Positions 1 through 8,181 of a stretch of DNA of 10,942 bases are shown here, piece by piece. A program made the position numbers and the translations under genes. The DNA lies in contig JANTHA010000053.1 in NCBI GenBank assembly GCA_024762625.1, positions 1 to 10,942 of the forward strand, read 5' to 3'. The notes beneath the pieces are model-generated. The model had not been told where the DNA came from and searched no databases. It saw only the letters and a program-made list of their open reading frames with translations. The stretch comes from Thiotrichaceae bacterium. GTDB lineage: Bacteria; Pseudomonadota; Gammaproteobacteria; Thiotrichales; Thiotrichaceae. The first letter of the stretch is position 1, and each line of letters opens with the position of its first letter.

Positions 1-1
1 C

Positions 2-490
2 ACGTTGGCCTTTTCGGTCAAGGCGGATACGCCTTATGAATTGCCTGAATTTACCCAGACCTCAGTCCATGAATGGATAAATTCAAGGCCGTTAACCAGA
101 AAGGATTTGCTGGGAAAAGTGATTCTGATTGATTTCTGGACCTTTGGTTGCTGGAATTGTTACCGTTCTTTTCCCTGGCTGCATGGTCTTGAAAAGAAGT
201 ATCCGGCAAACCGTTTTCAGATTATCGGCATCCATTCCCCTGAGTTCGCACATGAAAAAATCCATGCCAGTATCAAGGCCAAGATAAAGGAGTTCAAAAT
301 AAGTCATCCAGTGATGGTTGATAACGATATGGCTTACTGGCGAGCAATGAATAACCGTTACTGGCCCGCCTATTATTTGGTGGATAAAAAAGGCAGGGTT
401 CGTGCACATTTTGTTGGCGAGACGCATAAGGATTCGAAGCAGGCGCGGGATGTCGAGGCTTATATCGCAAAACTGATCGCCGAAAAATAG
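2..490 (+). CDS. Thioredoxin-like (DipZ/TlpA-type redoxin) protein, 5' end cut off by window
   Basis: This is the C-terminal part of a thioredoxin-fold thiol-disulfide protein, probably periplasmic. The reading frame is open to the left edge. The first visible residues (LAFSVKA then DTPYELP) look like the end of a signal peptide with a V-x-A cleavage site, so the true start probably lies upstream; a TTG at position 5 is the only visible alternative. Numbering from that TTG, the active site is C49-W-N-C52 in the context DFWTFGCWNCYRSFPWL, and the cis-proline is P121 in NNRYWPAYYLVD. The DND...WRA.NNRYWPA block is typical of redoxin domains like the C-terminal domain of DipZ. A role in disulfide reduction or exchange outside the cytoplasm is inferred. 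It could instead be the tail of a larger membrane fusion protein. It converges on nadK with a 24-bp gap. Confidence 0.82.
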   Translation, partial: TLAFSVKADTPYELPEFTQTSVHEWINSRPLTRKDLLGKVILIDFWTFGCWNCYRSFPWLHGLEKKYPANRFQIIGIHSPEFAHEKIHASIKAKIKEFKISHPVMVDNDMAYWRAMNNRYWPAYYLVDKKGRVRAHFVGETHKDSKQARDVEAYIAKLIAEK

Positions 491-498
491 GCGCGTTT

Positions 499-515
499 AA
501 CCTAGATTTCAGGTT
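499..515. terminator. Weak inverted repeat between converging genes
   Basis: AACCT (499-503) and AGGTT (511-515) form a 5-bp stem around a 7-base loop, just after the redoxin stop codon and touching the nadK stop codon. An outer pair, GCGTTT and AAACGC, lies about 493-528. There is no clear T run on either strand, so a role as a shared terminator is only a suggestion from its position. Confidence 0.2.
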
Positions 516-1381
516 TAAGGCGAAACGCTCCAGCCAAGTTTGTTGCGTAAAATATGGTAATAGTCATAGTCTTTGGGGTGCATCAACTGTAGCTTGTGCG
601 CCTTGTTGCGAATAACGATATGATCGCCCGCCTGTAATTCAATATTGGCCTGGCCGTCAAACGATACGCGCGCATTCACATTGCGGCTCTCGCACAGGCT
701 GATTTGAATTCTGCTTTGATCGCCAACCACCAGCGGTCGGTTGCTAAGCGTGTGAGGGCATATGGGCACCAGCACCACGGCATTCAGGGCAGGGTGAAGA
801 ATGGGACCGCCGCCGGAGAGCGAATAGGCGGTTGAACCGGTTGGCGTGGCGATAACAATACCGTCTGCGCGTTGAGTATTGACGAAATGCTCGTCTATAT
901 GGGTGGTGAATTCAATCATGCGGATGTCGTTTCTGACATGCAGCACAACATCATTGAGCGCTACGCCTTCGCCCAGGCTTTGCCCGTCGCGAAACGCTTC
1001 TGCATGCAGCAGGGCGCGTTCTTCGATGGTGTATTCGCCATTTAGCATGTGGGTGAACTGCTCTGCGATTTCATCGGGCGAAATGTCCACCAGAAAACCA
1101 AGACGTCCCAGGTTAATGCCAATCACCGGTATGTTTTTATCGCTTAGCAGACGTCCTGCCTTGAGTAGCGTGCCATCGCCGCCAACGACCATTGCGAGAT
1201 CAATGCACTCGCAGAATTTATCCGTCTCCATCGCGGGAACGCCCAGAAACCTGGCGGCGTTGGCCTCTGCGACAACCGTAAAGTTCTCCGCCTTGAGAAA
1301 TGCATAGAGCGTTTTCAGCGTTTCTTCCAGACGCTGATCTTCCTCCTTGGAGAAAATCCCGATGGTTGAAAACTGTTTCAT
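515..1381 (-). CDS. nadK: NAD kinase
   Basis: NAD kinase phosphorylates NAD to NADP in the cytoplasm. The 288-residue product is close to the usual length (about 290 in E. coli). The family motifs are present in order: GGDGT at 67-71, with the catalytic aspartate; NLGRLGFL at 90-97; the ND pair at 143-144; the NAD-binding block TPTGSTAYSLSGGGPI at 179-194; and FDGQ at 241-244. The ATG at 1381 is preceded by only a weak GAG-type ribosome site. The gene is divergent from hrcA and converges on the redoxin gene. Linkage of nadK to heat-shock regulators (hrcA or grpE) is common in proteobacteria. Nothing in the protein looks damaged. Confidence 0.97.
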   Translation of the reverse strand: MKQFSTIGIFSKEEDQRLEETLKTLYAFLKAENFTVVAEANAARFLGVPAMETDKFCECIDLAMVVGGDGTLLKAGRLLSDKNIPVIGINLGRLGFLVDISPDEIAEQFTHMLNGEYTIEERALLHAEAFRDGQSLGEGVALNDVVLHVRNDIRMIEFTTHIDEHFVNTQRADGIVIATPTGSTAYSLSGGGPILHPALNAVVLVPICPHTLSNRPLVVGDQSRIQISLCESRNVNARVSFDGQANIELQAGDHIVIRNKAHKLQLMHPKDYDYYHILRNKLGWSVSP

Positions 1382-1459
1382 GCTTTACTCTGCATAAATT
1401 GCATAATGTGATGTCGTTTTTTCATTGTTTGAATAATAACTTAAATCGCCATGAAAAGG

Positions 1460-1488
1460 CTTGAAAAATAGGGATTGTTCTTCATTAT
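1460..1488 (+). promoter_or_regulatory. Candidate sigma-32-like promoter for hrcA
   Basis: CTTGAAA at 1460-1466 matches the sigma-32 -35 consensus exactly. After a 13-base spacer, CTTCATTAT at 1480-1488 matches the -10 consensus CCCCATTTA at 5 of 9 positions. The same bases also read as a sigma-70-like TTGAAA-N16-CATTAT. Either would start transcription at about 1495, almost on the preferred hrcA start codon, which implies a leaderless or nearly leaderless message. No CIRCE inverted repeat is present in the nadK-hrcA gap. Confidence 0.4.
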
Positions 1489-1495
1489 AGTGGGT

Positions 1496-2542
1496 ATGCA
1501 AAACCAGACGCCAGATTTAAACGAACGCGCCAGACATCTGCTTAAAGTGCTGATTGAGGGCTATATCGCAGATGGTCAGCCGATTGGCTCAACACTGCTG
1601 GCCAAACGCAGTGGCTTGGATTTAAGTCCAGCGACAATACGCAACGTCATGAAGTCTCTCGAAGAGGCAGGTTATATCCATGCGCCTCATACTTCCGCCG
1701 GGCGTGTGCCAACATCACAGGGCTACCGTTTGTTTGTTGATACGCTGGTAAATATCAAACCATTGGAGGAGCAGGAATGGCACATGCTGGAGGTCCAGCT
1801 TGATCAGCCTTCTTCAAATGGGCTGATTCATTCCGCATCGACCTTGCTGTCCGGGCTAACGCATTTGACCGGCATTGTTATGGCTCCCCAGGGAGAAACG
1901 CGGGCGCTACGCCATATCGAGTTTTTACGTTTGTCAGAAAAACAGATTCTGGTGGTTCTGGTGATGAGCAACAATGATGTCGAAAACCGCATGATTGAAC
2001 TCGATCGAGATTATTCCTCATCCGAACTCCAGCAAAGCAGCAACTATCTTAATGAAATACTGGTTGGCAAAGACGTACGGCAGGCGCGCGCTACGCTGCT
2101 TCAGGAAATGGAGCAGGTGCGAGAAGATATGAACAGCATGATGCGATCAGCGATTGACCTCGGTGAGAAAGCGGTGTCAGGCATCAGCGAAGCAGATCAT
2201 CATGAAGATTATGTGATCGCTGGCGAAACCAATCTGATGGAGTATGATGATTTATCGGATGTGGCCAAGTTGCGTCAATTATTCAACGCATTCAATCAAA
2301 AGCGGGATATTCTGGGTTTACTCGACAGATGTATTGATGCGGATGGCGTACAGATATTTATTGGTCGCGAATCCGGGCATGATGTGTTTGGCGATTGTAG
2401 TGTGGTGACGGCGCCTTATCAGATTGACGATTCACACATCGGCGTACTGGGCGTGATTGGTCCCAAACGCATGCATTATGATAGAGTGATACCGGTGGTG
2501 GATATTACCGCAAAGCTATTGTCTGCAGCCTTGCAAAAATAA
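1496..2542 (+). CDS. hrcA: Heat-inducible transcription repressor HrcA
   Basis: HrcA is a DNA-binding repressor that normally binds the CIRCE operator of chaperone genes and depends on GroEL for activity. The ATG at 1496 gives 348 residues, typical for the family, and begins just before the conserved LNERARHLLK segment. In-frame GTG 1490 and TTG 1475 are alternatives but add residues unlike the family. The N-terminal winged helix-turn-helix includes LSPATIRNVM (about 43-52) and the wing block PHTSAGRVPTSQGYRLFVD (64-82). The C-terminal half contains the GAF-like HrcA domain, with FIGRES and GVLGVIGPKRMHYDRVIPVV near the end. It sits upstream of grpE-dnaK-dnaJ, the classic arrangement, but a 187-bp gap with its own promoter separates it from grpE. 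Confidence 0.95.
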   Translation: MQNQTPDLNERARHLLKVLIEGYIADGQPIGSTLLAKRSGLDLSPATIRNVMKSLEEAGYIHAPHTSAGRVPTSQGYRLFVDTLVNIKPLEEQEWHMLEVQLDQPSSNGLIHSASTLLSGLTHLTGIVMAPQGETRALRHIEFLRLSEKQILVVLVMSNNDVENRMIELDRDYSSSELQQSSNYLNEILVGKDVRQARATLLQEMEQVREDMNSMMRSAIDLGEKAVSGISEADHHEDYVIAGETNLMEYDDLSDVAKLRQLFNAFNQKRDILGLLDRCIDADGVQIFIGRESGHDVFGDCSVVTAPYQIDDSHIGVLGVIGPKRMHYDRVIPVVDITAKLLSAALQK

Positions 2543-2581
2543 CAAACAATAATAGCCACTGACAAACAAAAGAAATGCAAA

Positions 2582-2597
2582 GAAGAGTTGAAGAGTT
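2582..2597 (+). repeat. Tandem 8-bp direct repeat in the hrcA-grpE gap
   Basis: GAAGAGTT occurs twice back to back at 2582-2589 and 2590-2597, followed by the related AAGTTGAGT. It lies in a purine-rich stretch about 45 bp upstream of the grpE sigma-32 promoter. A regulatory role is possible, but nothing specific supports one. Confidence 0.35.
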
Positions 2598-2642
2598 AAG
2601 TTGAGTGAAATTGAATCAAGATGAGTTATTGATTAAAAATTT

Positions 2643-2670
2643 CTTGAAATATTTTGTGTTAACCCCACGT
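2643..2670 (+). promoter_or_regulatory. Sigma-32 heat-shock promoter of grpE-dnaK
   Basis: CTTGAAA at 2643-2649 is a perfect sigma-32 -35 element. A 13-base spacer is followed by CCCCACGT at 2663-2670, which fits the CCCCATNT -10 consensus at all positions but one. Transcription would start near 2677, leaving a leader of about 53 nt before the grpE ATG. This is the best heat-shock promoter in the window and should drive grpE and dnaK, with some read-through to dnaJ and dapB. Confidence 0.85.
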
Positions 2671-2729
2671 TTTATGGAATTCATGCATTATTTATTTTAA
2701 CCAAACAAATTTACAGGTAAGAGAAGCAA

Positions 2730-3392
2730 ATGAGCCAATCTAATTTCAATAACGAACATGATCATGAGCGCGCATACACAGAAAATAATAATGAGACAGG
2801 CAACGAAACCAATAAAAGCCATGAAGCCGAAGCCTCTGAAGACAGCTCTGTAGAAGTTAAACGCGCCGCTGCTGATGAACGCGCCGCTGCTGATGAACGC
2901 GCCGCTGCTAATGAGAATGTCGAAAACCTGTCAGTGGAACAGCTTCGCGCTGAACTGGAAAGCGCCGAGGAAAAGGCTGAAGAAAACTGGAATACCGTGC
3001 TCAGATTAAAGGCGGATCTTGATAATCAGCGTAAACGCACTGAAAAACAGGTTGAGGATGCGCATAAATACGCCGTACAAAAATTTGTCGAAGAATTACT
3101 GCCTGTTGCCGATAGCCTGGAAATGGGGCTGGCAGCCGAAGGCGATGTGGAAAAAATCAGGGAAGGCATCGCACTCACAAAGAAAGTTTTCGATAATACG
3201 CTCGAAAAATTCGGAATTCAGGTGATCGATCCGCTGGGTGAGAAATTCGACCCTGAATTACATCAGGCGATGGCGATGCAGCCAAGTGACGAATATGAAG
3301 ACGGGCATGTCAGCGCAGTCATGCAAAAAGGCTATACGCTGAATGGTAGGCTGGTCAGGCCTGCAATGGTGATGGTTGCCAAAAATAACTAG
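2730..3392 (+). CDS. grpE: Nucleotide exchange factor GrpE
   Basis: GrpE releases ADP from DnaK in the Hsp70 cycle and acts as a dimer in the cytoplasm. The 220-residue protein is longer than E. coli GrpE (197) because of a polar, low-complexity N-terminus of about 65 residues. That region includes three copies of RAAADE/RAAANE at 45-62. A long coiled coil follows (about 66-115), then the four-helix region (EELLPVADSLEMGL, 121-134) and the C-terminal beta domain with the family signature FDPELHQAM (173-181) and V.Q.GY.L..R..RPA.V.V (to the end). The ATG at 2730 follows an AGGTAAGAGAAG ribosome site. dnaK starts 82 bp downstream. Confidence 0.97.
   Translation: MSQSNFNNEHDHERAYTENNNETGNETNKSHEAEASEDSSVEVKRAAADERAAADERAAANENVENLSVEQLRAELESAEEKAEENWNTVLRLKADLDNQRKRTEKQVEDAHKYAVQKFVEELLPVADSLEMGLAAEGDVEKIREGIALTKKVFDNTLEKFGIQVIDPLGEKFDPELHQAMAMQPSDEYEDGHVSAVMQKGYTLNGRLVRPAMVMVAKNN
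2862..2915 (+). repeat. 18-bp tandem repeat, three units, inside grpE
   Basis: The unit CGCGCCGCTGCTGATGAA is exact at 2862-2879 and 2880-2897. A third copy at 2898-2915 differs at two bases. Each unit adds six residues (RAAADE, RAAADE, RAAANE), so length changes would keep the frame. It lies in the disordered N-terminal tail, where copy number is likely to be tolerated. Confidence 0.9.
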
Positions 3393-3400
3393 CAATATCC

Positions 3401-3428
3401 TTGATAAATCAAAACAAAACCATACATT
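3401..3428 (+). promoter_or_regulatory. Possible secondary promoter before dnaK
   Basis: TTGATA (3401-3406) and TACATT (3423-3428) are separated by 16 bases in the AT-rich grpE-dnaK gap. The match to sigma-70 is modest, and the preceding C makes a CTTGATA that also resembles a sigma-32 -35 element without a good -10. It could add dnaK transcript over grpE, but dnaK may depend on read-through alone. Confidence 0.22.
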
Positions 3429-3474
3429 TAATCAAAGCTAATTAAGCATTAAAATTTATTGGAGAGTATCAATA

Positions 3475-5394
3475 ATGGGAAAGATAATCGGAATTGACCT
3501 GGGAACGACCAACTCCTGCGTCGCAGTAATGGAAGGCGATAAGCCTAAAGTAATCGAAAACGCAGAAGGCGATCGCACCACCCCTTCCATTGTTGCGTTT
3601 ACCGATGATGAGGTGTTAGTTGGACAGCCCGCGAAACGGCAGTCTGTAACTAATCCTGATAATACAATTTTTGCGATTAAACGTTTAATCGGACGCACCT
3701 TTGATGAAGATGTTGTGCAAAAAGACATCAAACTGGTGCCTTATAAAATCACCAAGGCTGATAATGGCGACGCCTGGGTTGAAGTGAATGGCAAGAAAAT
3801 GTCTCCGCCTGAGGTGTCTGCGCGCATACTGCAAAAGCTGAAAAAAGACGCCGAAGACTATCTGGGCGAATCCGTTACCGAAGCAGTTATTACGGTGCCG
3901 GCCTACTTTAACGATTCACAACGGCAGGCGACCAAGGACGCAGGCAAGATTGCGGGCCTGGATGTTAAACGTATTATAAATGAGCCAACTGCAGCGGCGC
4001 TGGCTTATGGCATGGATAAGACATCCGGCGACAGCACCATCGCGGTTTACGATCTCGGCGGCGGCACATTCGATGTTTCCATTATTGAAATTGCCGAAAT
4101 AGACGGCGAATACCAGTTTGAAGTGCTTTCAACCAATGGCGATACTTTCCTCGGCGGTGAAGATTTTGATCTGCGCCTGATTGATTATCTTGCGGATGAG
4201 TTCAAAAAAGACAATGGCATGGATCTACACAATGATCCACTGGCTTTACAGCGTCTTAAGGAAGCCGCGGAAAAAGCCAAAATCGAACTTTCATCAGCCC
4301 AGCAGACGGATGTCAATCTGCCTTATGTGACGGCGGATGCATCCGGCCCCAAGCATTTGAATGTCAAAGTGACGCGCGCCAAACTGGAATCCCTGGTGGA
4401 AGATCTGGTGAAACGCACCATTGAGCCATGTAAGACCGCGTTAAAGGATGCGGGCTTGAAAGCGTCGGAAATCAGTGACGTTATTCTGGTCGGCGGCCAG
4501 ACGCGTATGCCAATGGTGCAAAAAGCGGTAACCGATTTCTTCGGAAAAGAACCGCGTAAAGACGTAAACCCTGATGAAGCGGTTGCAGTAGGCGCAGCGA
4601 TTCAGGGCGGCGTACTGGGCGGCGATGTTAAAGACGTACTGCTTCTGGACGTAACGCCATTGTCCCTCGGTATCGAAACCATGGGCGGCGTTATGACCAA
4701 GCTGATCGAGAAAAACACTACCATTCCGACCAAGGCGCAACAGGTGTTTTCGACCGCTGAAGATAACCAGAATGCGGTAACTGTGCATGTGCTTCAGGGT
4801 GAGCGCGAGATGGCGTCGGGTAATAAGTCACTGGGTCGTTTCGACCTGACCGATATTCCGCCCGCGCCGCGCGGCATGCCACAGATTGAAGTGACTTTTG
4901 ATATTGATGCCAACGGTATTTTGAATGTATCGGCGAAAGATAAGGCGACTGGAAAAGAACAGTCAATCCAGATCAAGGCGTCGTCAGGCCTTTCCGATGA
5001 AGAAGTGGAAAAAATGGTAAAAGACGCCGAAGCGCATGCCGAAGAAGATCGCAAATTGGCGGAACTGGTTGCAGCGCGTAATCAGGCGGATGCGCTGATT
5101 CATTCAACCGAAAAATCATTGTCGGAATATGGCGATAAGGTTGACGCTGCAGACAAGACCAAGGTGGAAGGCTTGGTAAGCGAACTCAAGGAAGCAGTCA
5201 AGGGCGATGATAAAGACCTGATTGAGAAGAAATCTCAGGAATTGATGGAAGCCTCGGGAACACTGGCTCAGGCGGCTGCTGGAGGTGAAGCGGGCGGCGC
5301 ACAAAGCGCGGAAGCCGGTTCCGAAAGCGCGGAGGCGGATGATGATGTTGTCGATGCCGAGTTCGAAGAAGTGGATGATGATAAAAAATCATAA
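3475..5394 (+). CDS. dnaK: Chaperone DnaK (Hsp70)
   Basis: DnaK is the ATP-dependent Hsp70 chaperone, working with DnaJ and GrpE. The 639-residue product is essentially the length of E. coli DnaK (638). The ATPase domain shows DLGTTNS at 8-14, the catalytic lysine K69, [12 protein letters not shown], the phosphate loop DLGGGTFD at 193-200 and GGQTRMP at 340-346. The interdomain linker is [13 protein letters not shown] (from 387), followed by the substrate-binding domain and helical lid. The C-terminal tail is Ala/Gly/Ser/Glu-rich and ends [11 protein letters not shown], as in bacterial homologues. The ATG is preceded by a strong GGAGAG site (3461-3466) with 8-base spacing. No frame or motif defects are visible. 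Confidence 0.99.
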   Translation: MGKIIGIDLGTTNSCVAVMEGDKPKVIENAEGDRTTPSIVAFTDDEVLVGQPAKRQSVTNPDNTIFAIKRLIGRTFDEDVVQKDIKLVPYKITKADNGDAWVEVNGKKMSPPEVSARILQKLKKDAEDYLGESVTEAVITVPAYFNDSQRQATKDAGKIAGLDVKRIINEPTAAALAYGMDKTSGDSTIAVYDLGGGTFDVSIIEIAEIDGEYQFEVLSTNGDTFLGGEDFDLRLIDYLADEFKKDNGMDLHNDPLALQRLKEAAEKAKIELSSAQQTDVNLPYVTADASGPKHLNVKVTRAKLESLVEDLVKRTIEPCKTALKDAGLKASEISDVILVGGQTRMPMVQKAVTDFFGKEPRKDVNPDEAVAVGAAIQGGVLGGDVKDVLLLDVTPLSLGIETMGGVMTKLIEKNTTIPTKAQQVFSTAEDNQNAVTVHVLQGEREMASGNKSLGRFDLTDIPPAPRGMPQIEVTFDIDANGILNVSAKDKATGKEQSIQIKASSGLSDEEVEKMVKDAEAHAEEDRKLAELVAARNQADALIHSTEKSLSEYGDKVDAADKTKVEGLVSELKEAVKGDDKDLIEKKSQELMEASGTLAQAAAGGEAGGAQSAEAGSESAEADDDVVDAEFEEVDDDKKS

Positions 5395-5407
5395 TTATTA
5401 ATCATGG

Positions 5408-5436
5408 CCCGCCAGGCTTGAAATCTGGCTGGCGGG
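5408..5436 (+). terminator. GC-rich hairpin after dnaK (attenuator-like)
   Basis: CCCGCCAG (5408-5415) and CTGGCGGG (5429-5436) form a perfect 8-bp stem with a 13-base loop, 13 bp after the dnaK stop codon. The bases that follow (TTGTCTAAAT) are not a strong T run, so full termination is doubtful. Partial termination, or 3'-end protection of a grpE-dnaK message, would lower dnaJ expression relative to dnaK. Confidence 0.55.
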
Positions 5437-5458
5437 TTGTCTAAATATTGATCAAGGT

Positions 5459-5479
5459 GCATGGATGTACAATTCATGC
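5459..5479 (+). terminator. Second hairpin in the dnaK-dnaJ gap
   Basis: GCATGGAT (5459-5466) pairs with ATTCATGC (5472-5479) around a 5-base loop, using one G-U pair. A T-rich stretch (TTATTTTGTTT) follows from about 5483. It is weaker than the first hairpin. Together they may attenuate transcription, or this one could be an RNA-processing site. The loop also contains TACAAT, a -10-like hexamer, but no -35 lies at a normal distance. Confidence 0.35.
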
Positions 5480-5532
5480 GCCTTATTTTGTTTCAATGAC
5501 TCCTGAATATTGTTGAAAAACGGGTTACAAAA

Positions 5533-7511
<1,979 letters not shown>

Positions 7512-7538
7512 AAAACCGCAGACAAACAGTCGCTAATA

Positions 7539-8099
7539 TTGCATCATTTACCAAACATCATCAGCATTTTCAGAATCTTGCTGATCATTCCCATCGCCAT
7601 GCAACTTCATCAGGAAGCATGGGGAAACGCCTTTTTGCTGATGTTTGTGGCGGGCGTTTCCGACGGTCTGGATGGTTTTCTGGCGCGAGCATTTAACTGG
7701 CGGAGCCGTCTGGGCGCCATTCTTGACCCGCTGGCTGATAAGGCCTTGCTGGTTTTTGTGTTTCTGATGCTTGCCCATAAAGGGGTCATTCCACTCTGGT
7801 TGGCGCTACTGGTTGTTTTCAGGGATGTGATCATTTTACTCGGCGCAACTACCTATCGCTGGCTTTTCAAGGAGCTGACCATTGCGCCTTTGTTGATCAG
7901 TAAAGTCAATACGGCGGCGCAAATATTGTTTGTGTTGGCCATTATGTATCATCTTGCAATTGAGAGCTTACCGACATTCATCGTAAATGGTTTGCAAATC
8001 CTCGTGGCGGCTACTACGATGATAAGCGGAATCGCTTATGTGATTATCTGGTCGAGAAACGCCAGAGTTGCATACCGATCCAAAAAGCAGGATGAATAA
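7539..8099 (+). CDS. CDP-alcohol phosphatidyltransferase (cardiolipin or PGP synthase type)
   Basis: This integral membrane enzyme transfers a phosphatidyl group from a CDP-diacylglycerol-type donor to an alcohol. The complete family motif D-x2-DG-x2-AR-x8-G-x3-D-x3-D is present, with D42, D45, G46, A49, R50, G59, D63 and D67. Hydrophobic stretches suggest about six membrane segments across 186 residues. The segment RDVIILLGATTYRW and the later SKVNTAAQ (121-128) resemble CMP-forming cardiolipin synthases (CRLS1-like) more than E. coli PgsA, so I leave the exact product open. The start is TTG at 7539, because the first ATG (7599) would remove the conserved LPNIISIFRI helix. No good ribosome site precedes it. 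The gene starts 27 bp after dapB. Confidence 0.85.
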   Translation: MHHLPNIISIFRILLIIPIAMQLHQEAWGNAFLLMFVAGVSDGLDGFLARAFNWRSRLGAILDPLADKALLVFVFLMLAHKGVIPLWLALLVVFRDVIILLGATTYRWLFKELTIAPLLISKVNTAAQILFVLAIMYHLAIESLPTFIVNGLQILVAATTMISGIAYVIIWSRNARVAYRSKKQDE

Positions 8100-8110
8100 C
8101 AACCTATTCT

Positions 8111-8168
8111 AAATAACAACCCAAATAACAACCCAAATAACAACCCAAATAACAACCCAAATAACAAC
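8111..8168 (+). repeat. 12-bp tandem repeat in the leader of the perM-like gene
   Basis: The unit AAATAACAACCC is repeated perfectly four times (8111-8158), followed by a partial fifth copy, AAATAACAAC (8159-8168). A related AATAACAACC at 8095-8104 overlaps the TAA stop codon of the upstream gene, so the array may have grown from that gene's end. It is unstructured, rich in A and C, lacks G, and fills most of the 82-bp gap before the next ATG. Confidence 0.95.
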
Positions 8169-8181
8169 AAAGTAACATCGA

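Noticed and set aside
4441..4966. Open frames on the minus strand across dnaK
   Set aside because: They overlap a fully conserved gene, have no ribosome sites or recognisable domains, and are shadows of its codon usage.
5468..5473. TACAAT as a -10 element for a dnaJ promoter
   Set aside because: The nearest TTGATC (5448-5453) is only 14 bases away and no better -35 exists; the bases are better explained as part of a hairpin.
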